A DNA stretch of 64,000 nt from Bacillus sp. SM2101 (GTDB taxonomy: Bacteria; Bacillota; Bacilli; Bacillales; SM2101). Below, one piece after another: positions 27,547 to 37,195 of the stretch; positions within the stretch are counted from its first letter, which is position 1; each line of letters starts with the position of its first letter. Made by a program: the position numbers and the translations under genes. The DNA lies in the NCBI RefSeq assembly GCF_018588585.1, contig NZ_JAEUFG010000010.1, forward strand, positions 1 to 64,000. Reading direction: 5' to 3'. The notes below the pieces were generated by a model. The model did not search any database. It was not told the DNA's origin and worked only from the letters and a program-made list of their open reading frames with translations.

Positions 27547-29136
27547 ATGACGATACAGACGTCAGGTATTCAAGTTCACGGTACGAGAAATGAACAGTAT
27601 GATGAAATTTTGACACCTGAAGCATTAATGTTTATTGAAAAGCTAGAGAAACAGTTTGGCGAGAGAAGAAAAGAACTGCTAATAAAAAGAGGTGAACGGC
27701 AGCAGAAAATCGATGCTGGGGAAATGCCAGACTTCTTGGAAGAAACATCTGGTGTTCGACAAGGTGATTGGACTATTGCTCCTATACCTAAAGACCTTCA
27801 GGATCGAAGAGTCGAGATAACAGGCCCTGTAGAAAGAAAGATGGTCATTAATGCATTAAATTCTGGTGCAAAAGTGTTCATGGCTGATTTTGAGGATGCT
27901 AATTCTCCAACTTGGCAAAATTGTATAGAAGGACAAATAAATCTAAGAGATGCAGTGAACAAAACCATTACATTCGAAAATCCAAATGGTAAAAAATATA
28001 GGTTGAATGAAGAAATTGCTACGTTGCTCGTCCGTCCCCGTGGTTGGCATTTAGAAGAAAGACATGTCACAGTCGGCGGCAAGAGTATGTCCGCTAGTTT
28101 AATAGACTTTGGATTGTATTTTTTCCATAATGCTAAAACACTTTTAGAACGAAATAGCGGACCATATTTTTATTTACCCAAGCTCGAAAGTCATTTAGAA
28201 GCGAGATTGTGGAATGATGTATTCGTGTTTGCTCAAGATGAACTAAATATTCCGCGAGGGACAATTAAAGCTACTGTATTAATCGAAACAATATTAGCAG
28301 CTTTTGAAATGGATGAAATATTGTACGAGTTACGCGATCATTCTGCAGGGTTAAATTGTGGGCGTTGGGACTATATTTTTAGCTATATTAAAAAATTAAG
28401 AAATTATGAACATGTGATTTTGCCTGACCGATCTCTCGTTACGATGACAGTTCCTTTTATGAGAGCTTATTCACTGCTTGCGATTAAGACATGTCATAGA
28501 CGTAATGCACCTGCAATTGGTGGTATGGCTGCACAAATTCCAGTGAAAAACGATCCAAAAGCAAATGAAGAAGCCTTTAAAAAGGTTCAAGCTGACAAGG
28601 AGAGGGAAGTGCTAGACGGTCATGATGGGACCTGGGTTGCACACCCAGCGTTAGTTCCTGTTGCAATGGAAATCTTTAATAATGAAATGCCTGAACCGAA
28701 TCAAATATATAGAAAACGGGAGGATGTTTGCGTCACAGCTACAGAGCTACTCGCAGTACCAGATGGAAAAATTACTGAGATTGGCGTACGGACTAATATA
28801 AATGTAGGAATTCAATATATTGAATCATGGTTGTCTGGTAGAGGGGCTGCTCCAATTCATAATTTAATGGAAGATGCAGCAACTGCTGAAATATCTCGTG
28901 CACAACTTTGGCAATGGATACGTCACCCTCAAGGAATTCTCGAGGATGGAAGAAAAATCACCTCTGAGCTTGTTCAACAGTTGAAAGAAGAAGAGCTTGT
29001 AAAAATTAAACAAGAGGTTGGAGAAGAGACATTCTCAAAAGGTAGATATCATGAAGCAAACAAGCTTTTTGAACAATTAATTTCAAATGATGAATTTACT
29101 GAGTTTTTAACTTTACCTGGTTATAAAACCTTGTAA
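27547..29136 (+). CDS. aceB: Malate synthase A
   Basis: 529 residues. Condenses glyoxylate with acetyl-CoA to malate. The TIM-barrel core carries the expected segments: [29 protein letters not shown], the family signature [15 protein letters not shown] and the C-terminal [14 protein letters not shown], plus the catalytic Asp region [14 protein letters not shown]. Length matches form A (about 530). ATG 27547 is forced by an in-frame stop 9 nt upstream; the ribosome-binding GGAAGGGTG is a little far. aceA follows in the same direction after 205 nt. Confidence 0.95.
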   Translation: MTIQTSGIQVHGTRNEQYDEILTPEALMFIEKLEKQFGERRKELLIKRGERQQKIDAGEMPDFLEETSGVRQGDWTIAPIPKDLQDRRVEITGPVERKMVINALNSGAKVFMADFEDANSPTWQNCIEGQINLRDAVNKTITFENPNGKKYRLNEEIATLLVRPRGWHLEERHVTVGGKSMSASLIDFGLYFFHNAKTLLERNSGPYFYLPKLESHLEARLWNDVFVFAQDELNIPRGTIKATVLIETILAAFEMDEILYELRDHSAGLNCGRWDYIFSYIKKLRNYEHVILPDRSLVTMTVPFMRAYSLLAIKTCHRRNAPAIGGMAAQIPVKNDPKANEEAFKKVQADKEREVLDGHDGTWVAHPALVPVAMEIFNNEMPEPNQIYRKREDVCVTATELLAVPDGKITEIGVRTNINVGIQYIESWLSGRGAAPIHNLMEDAATAEISRAQLWQWIRHPQGILEDGRKITSELVQQLKEEELVKIKQEVGEETFSKGRYHEANKLFEQLISNDEFTEFLTLPGYKTL

Positions 29137-29341
29137 GTAGAATGTGGAATAACGGTATGCTGTAAAAGGTTTTGGTATGTCATTTCGTCTTATATAGAAG
29201 AAAAATCACTGTTTAAACCTAATTCTTAAAGGAAGACACAACAAATCACCATCAAATGGCTTCATATAAAAGAAGATGAGCTTGTAATGTCATTGCTAAA
29301 AGGAAAGCTAAAGTACTTAAAATACAAGGAGGAATATGATT

Positions 29342-30625
29342 ATGACTAATAAAAGAATTCAAAAATTAGAAGAAAGCTGGAGTATGGATAAGCGTTGGAA
29401 TGGGGTTGAAAGACCTTATAGTGCAGAAGAAGTAATTAAGCTTCGAGGTTCGATTGATATTGAATATACATTAGCAAAAAAAGGCTCAGAAAAGTTATGG
29501 GATTTAATTCATACAGAGGATTACGTTAATGCACTAGGTGCGTTAACAGGTAATCAAGCTGTTCAACAAGTGAAAGCAGGATTAAAAGCAATTTATTTAA
29601 GTGGTTGGCAAGTAGCTGCTGATGCAAATTTAGCAGGACAAATGTATCCTGATCAAAGCTTATATCCAGCCAATAGTGTACCTTCTGTTGTGAAACGAAT
29701 TAATCAGGCATTGCAACGTGCAGACCAAATTCATCATTTAGAAGAAAATGACCAGATTGATTGGTTTGCACCAATTGTTGCTGATGCTGAAGCTGGTTTT
29801 GGTGGTCAATTAAATGTCTTCGAACTTATGAAAGGAATGATTGAAGCTGGAGCTTCAGGAGTACATTTTGAAGATCAGCTGTCATCTGAAAAGAAATGTG
29901 GGCATTTAGGGGGGAAAGTTCTACTTCCAACACAAACTGCTGTACGTAACTTAATCTCTGCTCGTTTAGCCGCTGACGTAATGGGTGTGCCAACACTGTT
30001 AATCGCAAGAACAGATGCCGATGCAGCTGATATGATTACTAGTGATATTGATGATTACGATAAAGCGTTTTTAACTGGTGAAAGAACACCTGAAGGCTTC
30101 TTCCGTACGAAGCCTGGCATTGAGCAAGCGATTGCTAGAGGTTTAGCATATGCTCCGTATGCAGATTTAATTTGGTGTGAAACATCAACACCTGATCTTG
30201 AGCAAGCAAAACAGTTTGCAGATGCAATTCATGAAAAATATCCAAATAAGCTTCTTGCATACAACTGTTCACCTTCGTTTAACTGGAAAGCAAAACTAGA
30301 TGATGAAACGATTGCAAAATTCCAAAAAGAGTTAGGGAAGATGGGTTATAAGTTCCAATTCGTAACACTTGCAGGCTTCCATGCGTTAAATCATAGTATG
30401 TTCGAGTTAGCTCGTGGATACAAAGAACGAGGAATGGCTGCATATTCCGAATTGCAGCAAGCGGAATTTGGAAATGAAAAACATGGTTACACTGCTACAA
30501 AGCATCAAAGAGAAGTAGGTACAGGTTATTTTGATCAAGTGTCTCAAGTTGTATCAGGAGGTAAATCATCAACAACAGCTCTAAAAGGTTCAACAGAGGA
30601 AGAACAATTTGTTACCAATGCATAA
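29342..30625 (+). CDS. aceA: Isocitrate lyase
   Basis: 427 residues from ATG 29342 (9 nt after AAGGAGG); ATG 29336 is too close. Splits isocitrate into glyoxylate and succinate. The catalytic loop KKCGHLGG (184-191, Cys186) is present, as is [10 protein letters not shown] for magnesium binding. Together with aceB it completes the glyoxylate bypass, letting the cell grow on acetate or fatty acids. That fits the FadR-linked genes elsewhere in this window. A terminator follows. Confidence 0.95.
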   Translation: MTNKRIQKLEESWSMDKRWNGVERPYSAEEVIKLRGSIDIEYTLAKKGSEKLWDLIHTEDYVNALGALTGNQAVQQVKAGLKAIYLSGWQVAADANLAGQMYPDQSLYPANSVPSVVKRINQALQRADQIHHLEENDQIDWFAPIVADAEAGFGGQLNVFELMKGMIEAGASGVHFEDQLSSEKKCGHLGGKVLLPTQTAVRNLISARLAADVMGVPTLLIARTDADAADMITSDIDDYDKAFLTGERTPEGFFRTKPGIEQAIARGLAYAPYADLIWCETSTPDLEQAKQFADAIHEKYPNKLLAYNCSPSFNWKAKLDDETIAKFQKELGKMGYKFQFVTLAGFHALNHSMFELARGYKERGMAAYSELQQAEFGNEKHGYTATKHQREVGTGYFDQVSQVVSGGKSSTTALKGSTEEEQFVTNA

Positions 30626-30676
30626 CTAACTAGCGTGTCAAGGATTAAATTAAATGGGGGAAATGAAATAAAGAAT

Positions 30677-30707
30677 AAACACTGGCTCACAAAAGGCCAG
30701 TGTTTTT
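30677..30707 (+). terminator. Terminator of aceA
   Basis: AAACACTGGC and GCCAGTGTTT pair across a 9-nt loop, followed by TTCG. The 3' side runs straight into a repeat element. Confidence 0.85.
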
Positions 30708-30840
30708 CGTTAGCGTTAACTTTGTTGTTATATAAACAAAAAGTCTTATGTGATTATCATCATATTATAGAAGAAAAGATGCCACCAAATTAGCTTTATG
30801 CGTGTTTATTAGTAGAAAAAACAAGCTACATAGTAAAAAC
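30703..30840 (+). repeat. MITE-like dispersed repeat, copy abutting the aceA terminator
   Basis: TTTTTCGTTAGCGTTAACTT, then AGAAGAAAAGATGCCACCAA, GCGTGTTTATTAGTAG and AGTAAAAACA at the right end. The left terminal repeat is fused to the U-run of the aceA terminator. Confidence 0.65.
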
Positions 30841-30944
30841 ATATACGGTTGTCACTGTCATAAAGCTCATCCGTCTTTGTTGTTCAGAGCTATGTTTGAA
30901 TTAGAAAATATTTTAGGCATAAATTAACATGTATGTTAAATGAA

Positions 30945-31592
30945 TTATATGTTTTGCAATGCTTCTATAATATCCGTCTGTCCAGACAAAATTTCGAATG
31001 TTTTCCCATAGGTATTCTGAATGTTTAAACATTCTACCAGTACTTTTGCCACGTCTTCTCTAGATATATCACCTGAATAGTCAGCTAGTTTTTTGGATAT
31101 GCTAATATGTCCTGTTCCTTCATCGTAAGAAAGCCTACCTGGTCGGACAATCGTATATACGAGTGAGCTATTGCTCAAATATTCATCAGCTATCCCTTTT
31201 GATTTTAAATAACCTTTCATTGAATCAGTAGGGCCAAGGTCGGGTAGATCAGCCCCTACAGAACTTAACATGATAAAACGGTTAACTCCACGCCTTTCCG
31301 CTGTTTTTATTAAGTTAATTGCACCTTGTTCATCAACGAGTTTTGTTTTATCTGCTCCAGTTTTTGAGCCTGACCCAGCTGCGAAAATGATGGCATCACA
31401 GCCTTCGATAGCATGGCTCATCTCTTTTTCTAAATCAGCTAAAACTGTTGAGCTTGCCCCAAGACTAATAAGGTCTTCACGTTGTGAGTCATCACGAATC
31501 ATTGCAACAGCGTCATGTTCACCACTCTGACCGAGTAGTTGTAATATTATTCGTCCTGTACCACCATTAGCACCTACAACAAGTACTTTCAT
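30945..31592 (-). CDS. yhfK: NAD(P)-binding SDR-like protein (YhfK type)
   Basis: 215 residues, ATG behind GAGAAGG. Atypical short-chain dehydrogenase of the NAD(P)H-binding (NmrA/SDR a5) group. The nucleotide-binding motif VVGANGGTGR is at residues 5-14. There is no Tyr-x-x-x-Lys active site of classical SDRs; instead the sequence shows the family pattern IMLSSVGAD and TIVRPGRLSYDEG. B. subtilis YhfK is of this type and lies in the same genomic block. It may sense or reduce small quinone-like molecules; no substrate is known. Confidence 0.8.
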   Translation of the reverse strand: MKVLVVGANGGTGRIILQLLGQSGEHDAVAMIRDDSQREDLISLGASSTVLADLEKEMSHAIEGCDAIIFAAGSGSKTGADKTKLVDEQGAINLIKTAERRGVNRFIMLSSVGADLPDLGPTDSMKGYLKSKGIADEYLSNSSLVYTIVRPGRLSYDEGTGHISISKKLADYSGDISREDVAKVLVECLNIQNTYGKTFEILSGQTDIIEALQNI

Positions 31593-31774
31593 TTCATACC
31601 TTCTCTCTTAATATTATTAGCTTTAAAAGGCTGTTCTGTTTAGTAGAACAGCTTGATGAGCTTCTAATCACCTGTGATCATTATGAAATAATAGGCTCTT
31701 TACATAAGCTTCGTGGTTATTGTTAAAAAATTGATCAGCAAGATGAGGCAAAGCCAGTCTTTTAGCTTTTATAA

Positions 31775-31932
31775 GGCTCTATTTGTAAACATTGTTGCTA
31801 TTGTTGAATTTTTACTATAAAAAGCGGTTTTACACTGTCAGTCATCATTGTATAAAAGAAAAGATGCCACGTACGTTAATTAGAATGAGTTTATTTCTAA
31901 GTATGACAAACTACAATCATGTGAAAGCAAGC
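31775..31932 (+). repeat. MITE-like dispersed repeat between yhfK and the chemoreceptor gene
   Basis: GGCTCTATTTGTAAACATTG at the left, ATTGTTGCTATTGTTG, then AGAAAAGATGCCACGTACG, ending GAAAGCAAGC. About 158 bp and well preserved. Confidence 0.75.
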
Positions 31933-31941
31933 TTGTCCCTA

Positions 31942-33441
31942 TTAATCAACCTTCTCATCATTAAACATATTTCTCATCATTTCTAAACTTTCCTTCGTGT
32001 CATCTAAATATGTAACAAGCTCTTTACTACTCTTTTTTTGAATGTCGACGGATGATGCTATTTGCTGGAAGGTTGCTGACGTTTGTTCAAATGTTGAAGC
32101 AAAATCAGCCGTAGATGATTTGATGATAATTGATGTATCGTTTACATTATCCGCAAGTTTTTCAAATTGAATCATTTGGTTGTTTAATTCATTTACTACT
32201 TTGTTTAAGGATCGAAAGCTATTTTCTGTCTCCTTCGTTATGTCAACATTTTTACTAAGCTGTTCTGAGCTCTCATTTAGTCTTAGGTTAGCTTCACTTG
32301 TCTTTCCATTTACTTCTTGTAAATTATTTGTAATCTCCTCCGTTGACTGTTCAGTTAAATGTGCTAATTGTCGGATTTCATCGGCGACGATTGCAAACCC
32401 TTTGCCATAATCTCCTGCTCTTGCAGCTTCAATGGATGCATTTAACGCTAGTAGGTTTGTCTTTGTTGTTATTTCTTTAATTCCTTCAGTCAAAATATTT
32501 GTTTCGTTAATCTTTTCGTTCAATTCACGAAATGTAACAGCTAAATCCTTCATGACTACGTCTAATTCTACCGTGTTTTCTAATAAATTGCCCATTTTTC
32601 GTTCACCATTAACTGCAAGATCTGATGAAGCACTTGATTTTTCTTTTAATTTAGCTGCATTTGTAGAGATCTGTTCAATATTAGTTGTCGTTTGTTCAAT
32701 TTGTTCAGCAATTGTTGTAATTGCTTCAGATTGTGTAAAACTACTTGATGATAGTTGTTGTATAGCTGCAGCTACTTCCATATTATTTGTCATTGTTGAG
32801 GAGGCATGATTATATTGATTAACCATTTTTTTGTTTATTTTTTCAGCCTCTTTTTCAATCTCGAGTTTTTGAGTCATTTCTTTTTGTGCTGCTTGCTGTA
32901 TTTGTTGTAAACTATCTTTTACTTGGGAGATATGGTTACGATTTATTTTTTGAACTGTAAATATAATACAAGTTATTAATATGAGTAAAATGGAGATATT
33001 TATAATTTCATAAATATTAATATTTAAGTAGTCATCAAGAATAAACATCGTTGGCATCATACCTAACGATAATACAAAACCAAGGAAAAGGGTTCCTCTC
33101 CGCCCATGTATCATAGATATCATTAACACATAAAACGGATATGCTAAAGATACAAAAAAAACTTTTTGCGTAATAATAAAATAGAACATAGCAGCTATAA
33201 CGATTGTGACAACAGGTATATAAAAGTGTGCTCCATTCATTCTATTAAGTTGTGTCACAATGCCATAACTAATCAATAGAATACCTCCAACTAACATCGT
33301 TACCGTTATGTACAAGGGCTGTTCCATTGAAATATTTGAGACTGTACCTATGATAATTGAAATGATGACAACTATTAACATTAATTTGTTTTTTTGTTTT
33401 AAATCCTTTTGATAAAAATTATGAAGAGAATCCATGAACAT
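31942..33441 (-). CDS. Methyl-accepting chemotaxis protein with six-helix membrane sensor
   Basis: 499 residues, ATG after TAGGAG. The N-terminal 165 residues form six closely spaced membrane helices (about 21-39, 44-64, 75-93, 96-112, 116-135, 146-165) with almost no extracellular domain, so it probably senses a membrane-linked or internal signal. No HAMP domain is seen. A coiled-coil signalling domain follows, with the highly conserved hairpin tip (about 329-363, including [19 protein letters not shown] and IRQLA) that contacts CheA and CheW. No other chemotaxis genes are in the window. Confidence 0.9.
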   Translation of the reverse strand: MFMDSLHNFYQKDLKQKNKLMLIVVIISIIIGTVSNISMEQPLYITVTMLVGGILLISYGIVTQLNRMNGAHFYIPVVTIVIAAMFYFIITQKVFFVSLAYPFYVLMISMIHGRRGTLFLGFVLSLGMMPTMFILDDYLNINIYEIINISILLILITCIIFTVQKINRNHISQVKDSLQQIQQAAQKEMTQKLEIEKEAEKINKKMVNQYNHASSTMTNNMEVAAAIQQLSSSSFTQSEAITTIAEQIEQTTTNIEQISTNAAKLKEKSSASSDLAVNGERKMGNLLENTVELDVVMKDLAVTFRELNEKINETNILTEGIKEITTKTNLLALNASIEAARAGDYGKGFAIVADEIRQLAHLTEQSTEEITNNLQEVNGKTSEANLRLNESSEQLSKNVDITKETENSFRSLNKVVNELNNQMIQFEKLADNVNDTSIIIKSSTADFASTFEQTSATFQQIASSVDIQKKSSKELVTYLDDTKESLEMMRNMFNDEKVD

Positions 33442-33564
33442 ACCAACTCCTACACCAAATTTTTGATAGATAGGATAATTATATCAATTTTTCATTAACA
33501 CTTAACACTTTTCTAAAAATTATATATTTTACAAATAATTATTTCACAATGGTTGTAGTAAATT

Positions 33565-33665
33565 AACCCGTATTTTTAACTAGATTTCGTGGCATCTATT
33601 CTCATATAAAATTGGGTCAATTACTTGTTGCATCCTCAATTAGTTTCAATTGCAAAGAGCGTTAT
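33565..33665 (-). repeat. Partial MITE-like repeat
   Basis: AACTAGATTTCGTGGCATCTATTCTC matches the core strongly, and CAATTGCAAAGAGC resembles the right end. The left end is eroded. Confidence 0.5.
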
Positions 33666-33790
33666 ATAAAAAATGATGTTTCGTATTACCGCATCTGGTT
33701 TCTCTCATTTAGTAAACAACAGTTATAAAGTATACGACATGAAACCTAATTAAGTAATAGATATAAGTTAGTCCTATTTATAGAAAAAGT

Positions 33791-33819
33791 TTGAATTTTT
33801 ATGATTCAGTTGATACAAT
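33791..33819 (+). promoter_or_regulatory. Promoter of the ABC-F leader transcript
   Basis: TTGAAT (33791-33796), a 17-nt spacer and TACAAT (33814-33819). Transcription should start near 33826, only 30 nt before the small ORF. Confidence 0.65.
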
Positions 33820-33854
33820 AAAAACATCTTGAAAAATGATAAGGAGGTGTAGAG

Positions 33855-33989
33855 ATGTTACATTCTGTTATTAATCGCAATGGTTTTTTAGCATATATTT
33901 ATATTTGCCGTGCGATTTTTCATGGTGTTGTTTTCAACGGGATACGTATGCCCATTTTTAGAAAACATATCATATTGAACAGAATGTAA
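33855..33989 (+). CDS. Small 44-codon ORF in the ABC-F leader
   Basis: 44 residues, ATG 7 nt after a near-perfect AAGGAGGTG. The peptide is basic and hydrophobic (MLHSVINRNGFLAYIYICRA at the start, then a segment with GIRMPIFRKH) and matches no family I know. It has its own promoter and is followed by foldable RNA and a terminator ahead of an ABC-F gene. Two readings are open: a leader peptide for antibiotic-sensing attenuation of the ABC-F gene, or an independent small protein such as a type I toxin-like peptide. Conservation of the peptide in relatives would separate them from chance. Confidence 0.55.
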   Translation: MLHSVINRNGFLAYIYICRAIFHGVVFNGIRMPIFRKHIILNRM

Positions 33990-34012
33990 GGTCTCTTAAC
34001 CCTAATAGTGTG

Positions 34013-34155
34013 TGTTCAGAAGGATGCCAAAGCAGTTGGAGAATGTAGCCTCGAAAAATCTGACTAATTTTCTAACATATCTGAACACCATCTAATATAA
34101 ATTTCTCACAGAAATCTGATCGGCTACTATGGGGAGAGTCATGCTCTCCTTTTTT
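34013..34155 (+). terminator. Structured leader ending in an intrinsic terminator
   Basis: GTGTTCAGA (34013-34021) is the exact complement of TCTGAACAC (34080-34088). GTAGCC (about 34048) can pair with GGCTAC (about 34122), just before the terminator stem GGAGAG-TCATG-CTCTCC (34133-34149) and its run of six T. The alternative pairings resemble an attenuator. I do not recognise a known riboswitch class. Confidence 0.6.
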
Positions 34156-34272
34156 GTGTTTAAATTCTTATGCCAATTTGTGTACGATTGATGATTTCTT
34201 GTTAAGTAAATTTATGTTTCATAAAGTCATGGGTAGTTGAATCTTACCTATGGCTTTTTTTGTGTTTTTTAT

Positions 34273-34441
34273 GGCTCTTTTCCTAAACTTTGTTGGTATT
34301 GTTCTTAATTAGAAGATAAAGATGTTGGTTTACACAAAAGTCATCGTTTAATAGAAGAAAGATGCCCCGAACGTTAGTAATAATTGTGATTAGATTTTAT
34401 TACACAAGTAACAATTAATGTGAAAACAGCCCTTTAAATAA
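34273..34441 (+). repeat. MITE-like dispersed repeat, well-preserved copy before the ABC-F gene
   Basis: GGCTCTTTTCCTAAACTTTG...GAAAACAGCC, 169 bp, with AAGATGCCCCGAACGTTAG core. Both terminal repeats are intact. It lies between the leader terminator and the ABC-F start codon. Confidence 0.8.
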
Positions 34442-34488
34442 TAAAGACCCATTAGCTAGTCTAAAAATTTGTTAAGGAGTGGTTATAA

Positions 34489-36369
34489 ATGATCGTATGT
34501 GCAGCAAATGAAATTAGTAAAATGTATGGAGGAAATCAGATATTCGAAAATATTTCCTTTGAAATAAAAACTGGAGAGCGAATTGGAATTGTAGGGCAAA
34601 ATGGAAGTGGAAAAACAACTATTTTTAAATTGTTGTCAGGTATAGAACAGCCTGATAGTGGAGAAATTCATTTGCAGAAAGGTTGTAAAGTTGGGTACCT
34701 TGCACAAATTCCAAGTTTTGAAGCTAGTACAACCGTATTAGATGTTCTCCAACATGCTTTTTCACATGTGAAAAAGCTGGAACAAAAAATGAAAAAATTA
34801 GAAAGAGCTATGGCAAATGAGCAAAACCAACAGTCACTTGAGTTGTTATTAGAAGAGTATGGGACAGTCCAACAACAATTTACTAACTTGGGTGGCTATG
34901 AAATTGAAGCTGAGATCATGAAGGTAGCTAATGGTTTAGGAATTGAAGCAATGCTTGAACAAAGGTTTAATGAACTTAGTGGTGGTGAAAAGACAAAAGT
35001 TGGACTTGGGTTAGTTATTCTACAACAGCCAAGTCTGTTATTACTTGATGAACCGACCAATCATTTAGACATAGACGCTGTGGAATGGCTTGAACAGTAT
35101 TTAACTCAATATGAAGGCACAGTTTTCGTGATATCTCATGATCGATACTTTTTAGATCAAATTGTTACAAAGATTTATGATTTGGAAGCTGGCGAACTGT
35201 CCACGTACCACTGTAATTACTCTGCATTTGTTAAAGAAAAGGAAGAAAGATTACTTGCTGAATTTGCAGCGTATGAGGAGCAACAGAAGAAAATTAAAAA
35301 GATGAGAGAAACGATTAAACGGTTGAAAGAATGGGCAAACCGTGCGAATCCACCAAATGAAGGATTGCATAAAAGAGCAAAAAATATGGAGCGTGCAATT
35401 GAGAGGATGGAAAAACTAAAACGTCCGATTCTTGAAAGAAAGAAAATGGCACTTTCTTTTAATATGGAGGATAGAAGTGGAAAGGACGTTATCGTCATTG
35501 ATCAAATATGTAAAAAGTTTGAAGGGAAAAAACTTTTTAACGATGCCTCAATGTATGTTAGATTTCGAGATAGGGTGGCAATTGTAGGACATAATGGAAG
35601 CGGTAAAACAACATTATTAAAAATGATATTAGGTAATGAACAAGTAGACGAAGGGGCTGTTAAAGTAGGAAATCAAGTTAAAATAGGTTATCTATCCCAG
35701 CAGCTTAAGTATGACAACAAAGAAGAATCGATCCTTCAGCACTTTTGTAATGAAGTACCGATATCACAAGCTGATGCTCGGCACATTCTAGCTAGATTTA
35801 TGTTTTATGGCCAGGATGTTTTTAAAAAAGTCTCAAGCCTTAGTGGTGGTGAACGAATGCGATTGCGCTTAGCACAACTTATGCAGCAACAACTTAATGT
35901 ACTCATTTTAGATGAACCAACAAACCACCTTGATATTGACTCTCGTGAGGTACTTGAAGATGCCATTGAAGATTTTGATGGGACGCTGATTTGTGTATCA
36001 CACGACCGTTATTTGTTAAATAAATGCTTTAAGGTCACTTATTGGATTGAAGACTATGGACTAACAAGATATGAAGGAAGTTACGATGAAGCAAAAGGAA
36101 AAAGAAAAGAACTTAGTCTAACTCCAGCTAAAGCCAAAAGTGAGAATCATTATGTCAAAAAAACAATGATATCCGTTAATAAACAAGAAACTGTAACAGT
36201 ACAGTATATAGAAATAAAAGTTGAAGCATTAGAAGATGAAATTAATAAGATTGAGCAACTAATGGAACAAGAATTTGAACTAACTAATTTATTAGAATTG
36301 CAGCAGAAGAGAGAATTATTAAGTACTGAAAGAGACGACCTGTATGAAACTTTAGATGAGATGCTATAA
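34489..36369 (+). CDS. ABC-F family ATPase (translation factor / ribosome protection type)
   Basis: 626 residues, ATG after AAGGAGTGG. Two fused ABC ATPase domains and no membrane segments. Walker A motifs GQNGSGKT (36-43) and GHNGSGKT (367-374), signatures LSGGE (163-167 and 451-455), and DEPTNHLD twice. A charged helical linker (about 245-325) corresponds to the P-site tRNA interaction motif by which ABC-F proteins act on the ribosome, and a C-terminal coiled coil ends the protein. Antibiotic-resistance and housekeeping ABC-F proteins cannot be told apart by eye; the leader architecture upstream favours a drug-inducible resistance gene. Confidence 0.88.
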   Translation: MIVCAANEISKMYGGNQIFENISFEIKTGERIGIVGQNGSGKTTIFKLLSGIEQPDSGEIHLQKGCKVGYLAQIPSFEASTTVLDVLQHAFSHVKKLEQKMKKLERAMANEQNQQSLELLLEEYGTVQQQFTNLGGYEIEAEIMKVANGLGIEAMLEQRFNELSGGEKTKVGLGLVILQQPSLLLLDEPTNHLDIDAVEWLEQYLTQYEGTVFVISHDRYFLDQIVTKIYDLEAGELSTYHCNYSAFVKEKEERLLAEFAAYEEQQKKIKKMRETIKRLKEWANRANPPNEGLHKRAKNMERAIERMEKLKRPILERKKMALSFNMEDRSGKDVIVIDQICKKFEGKKLFNDASMYVRFRDRVAIVGHNGSGKTTLLKMILGNEQVDEGAVKVGNQVKIGYLSQQLKYDNKEESILQHFCNEVPISQADARHILARFMFYGQDVFKKVSSLSGGERMRLRLAQLMQQQLNVLILDEPTNHLDIDSREVLEDAIEDFDGTLICVSHDRYLLNKCFKVTYWIEDYGLTRYEGSYDEAKGKRKELSLTPAKAKSENHYVKKTMISVNKQETVTVQYIEIKVEALEDEINKIEQLMEQEFELTNLLELQQKRELLSTERDDLYETLDEML

Positions 36370-36377
36370 ACTACAGC

Positions 36378-36417
36378 AAAAAAAGCTACGTACTCAGCAT
36401 TTAAGTACGTAGCTTTT
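36378..36417. terminator. Bidirectional terminator between ABC-F and IDEAL-domain genes
   Basis: AAAAGCTACGTACT and AGTACGTAGCTTTT form a 14-bp perfect stem with an A-run on the left and T-run on the right, so it can serve both convergent genes. Confidence 0.88.
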
Positions 36418-36431
36418 GATCAAGTAAATCG

Positions 36432-36668
36432 TTATGAGGAAAGCTTTAGTAAGTTGTTATATTCCTGTGAAAGATTCATAAATAACTCATTGTTCCTGCA
36501 ATCTAAAGCAGCATCAATTTTTTGTAAAAGTAATTCTTTTTTTCTATCATAAATAGCAGAGTCTATTACCATTTGAATGTATACATCAATCATAGTAGCA
36601 TCGTGTAGCAATTTTTGATCTTTGCCGTGGGATTTCATGATTTCAGTATACGACTTTTTTTCTCTCAT
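36432..36668 (-). CDS. Small IDEAL-domain protein
   Basis: 78 residues. The C-terminal half (about 43-75, LLLQKIDAALDCRNNELF then NLSQEYNNLLK) fits the IDEAL domain, a short helical module named for its I-D-E-A-L-like sequence and found in small Bacillus proteins and at the end of ComK-region or YpiB-like proteins. It probably mediates protein-protein contact. Start ATG 36668 is preceded by TAGGAGGGA. Function unknown. Confidence 0.72.
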   Translation of the reverse strand: MREKKSYTEIMKSHGKDQKLLHDATMIDVYIQMVIDSAIYDRKKELLLQKIDAALDCRNNELFMNLSQEYNNLLKLSS

Positions 36669-36831
36669 TAAAAATCCCTCCTACGTCTTTTTTATATTAT
36701 ATGGATAATTAAGTGAAAAATCAACCAAAAATTTAAAATATTCGGAAAATAGATAAAATTACATGATTGTGAATAAAATTACAATAATGGAACATGTTAT
36801 TTGTATAGAACTTAGAATGGAGGAATGTATA

Positions 36832-37059
36832 GTGGATAAACACAACAAAGTGAAGTCGACGGTGGAAGATGAGACGGAATTACCTTTGGGAACGACACTT
36901 AATCCCTCAGTTATGGTTACAGCAAATTTTGATTCAAATAACCCATTTAAATCAGAAATTCAGTATTCTGGTGATTCAACAAATGAGCATGTTATACAGC
37001 AAGAAGCTAATGAATATATTGCTCAAAAAGAAATAGGACAATCAAAAAATAATTCGTAA
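36832..37059 (+). CDS. Small acidic protein of unknown function
   Basis: 75 residues from GTG 36832, 8 nt after TGGAGGA; the longer ORF from 36763 has no ribosome-binding site. The sequence is hydrophilic and likely disordered (MDKHNKVKSTVEDETELPLG then many Asn, Ser and Gln), without signal peptide or membrane helix. No family recognised. It precedes comK and is separated from it by a hairpin. Small soluble proteins of this kind are frequent among spore-associated proteins, but nothing here proves that. Confidence 0.6.
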   Translation: MDKHNKVKSTVEDETELPLGTTLNPSVMVTANFDSNNPFKSEIQYSGDSTNEHVIQQEANEYIAQKEIGQSKNNS

Positions 37060-37064
37060 AATTA

Positions 37065-37098
37065 TATAAGTGATTTTCTATGCCAGAAATCACTTATA
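37065..37098 (+). terminator. Hairpin between small protein gene and comK
   Basis: TATAAGTGATTT and AAATCACTTATA form a 12-bp perfect stem. No clear U-run follows, so termination may be partial. Confidence 0.6.
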
Positions 37099-37128
37099 TT
37101 ATGAATATTTTGTGAATTCAAATAAATG

Positions 37129-37140
37129 CACAAATTTGTG
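37129..37140. promoter_or_regulatory. Palindrome in the comK promoter region
   Basis: CACAAATTTGTG is a perfect 12-bp palindrome lying just upstream of the AT-rich TATTATATAA that could be the comK -10 element. It is a candidate regulator site; no protein can be named. Confidence 0.4.
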
Positions 37141-37195
37141 TGCTATTATATAAAGGAAATATTTAGGTTTACATTAATAGTTAGGAGTTGATGAA

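Noticed and set aside
32180..32809. Two plus-strand frames over the chemoreceptor gene
   Set aside because: Antisense shadows of the signalling coiled coil.
34013..34155. Known riboswitch class in the ABC-F leader
   Set aside because: The stems do not carry the conserved loops of any class I can recall, so it is recorded only as an attenuator-like structure.
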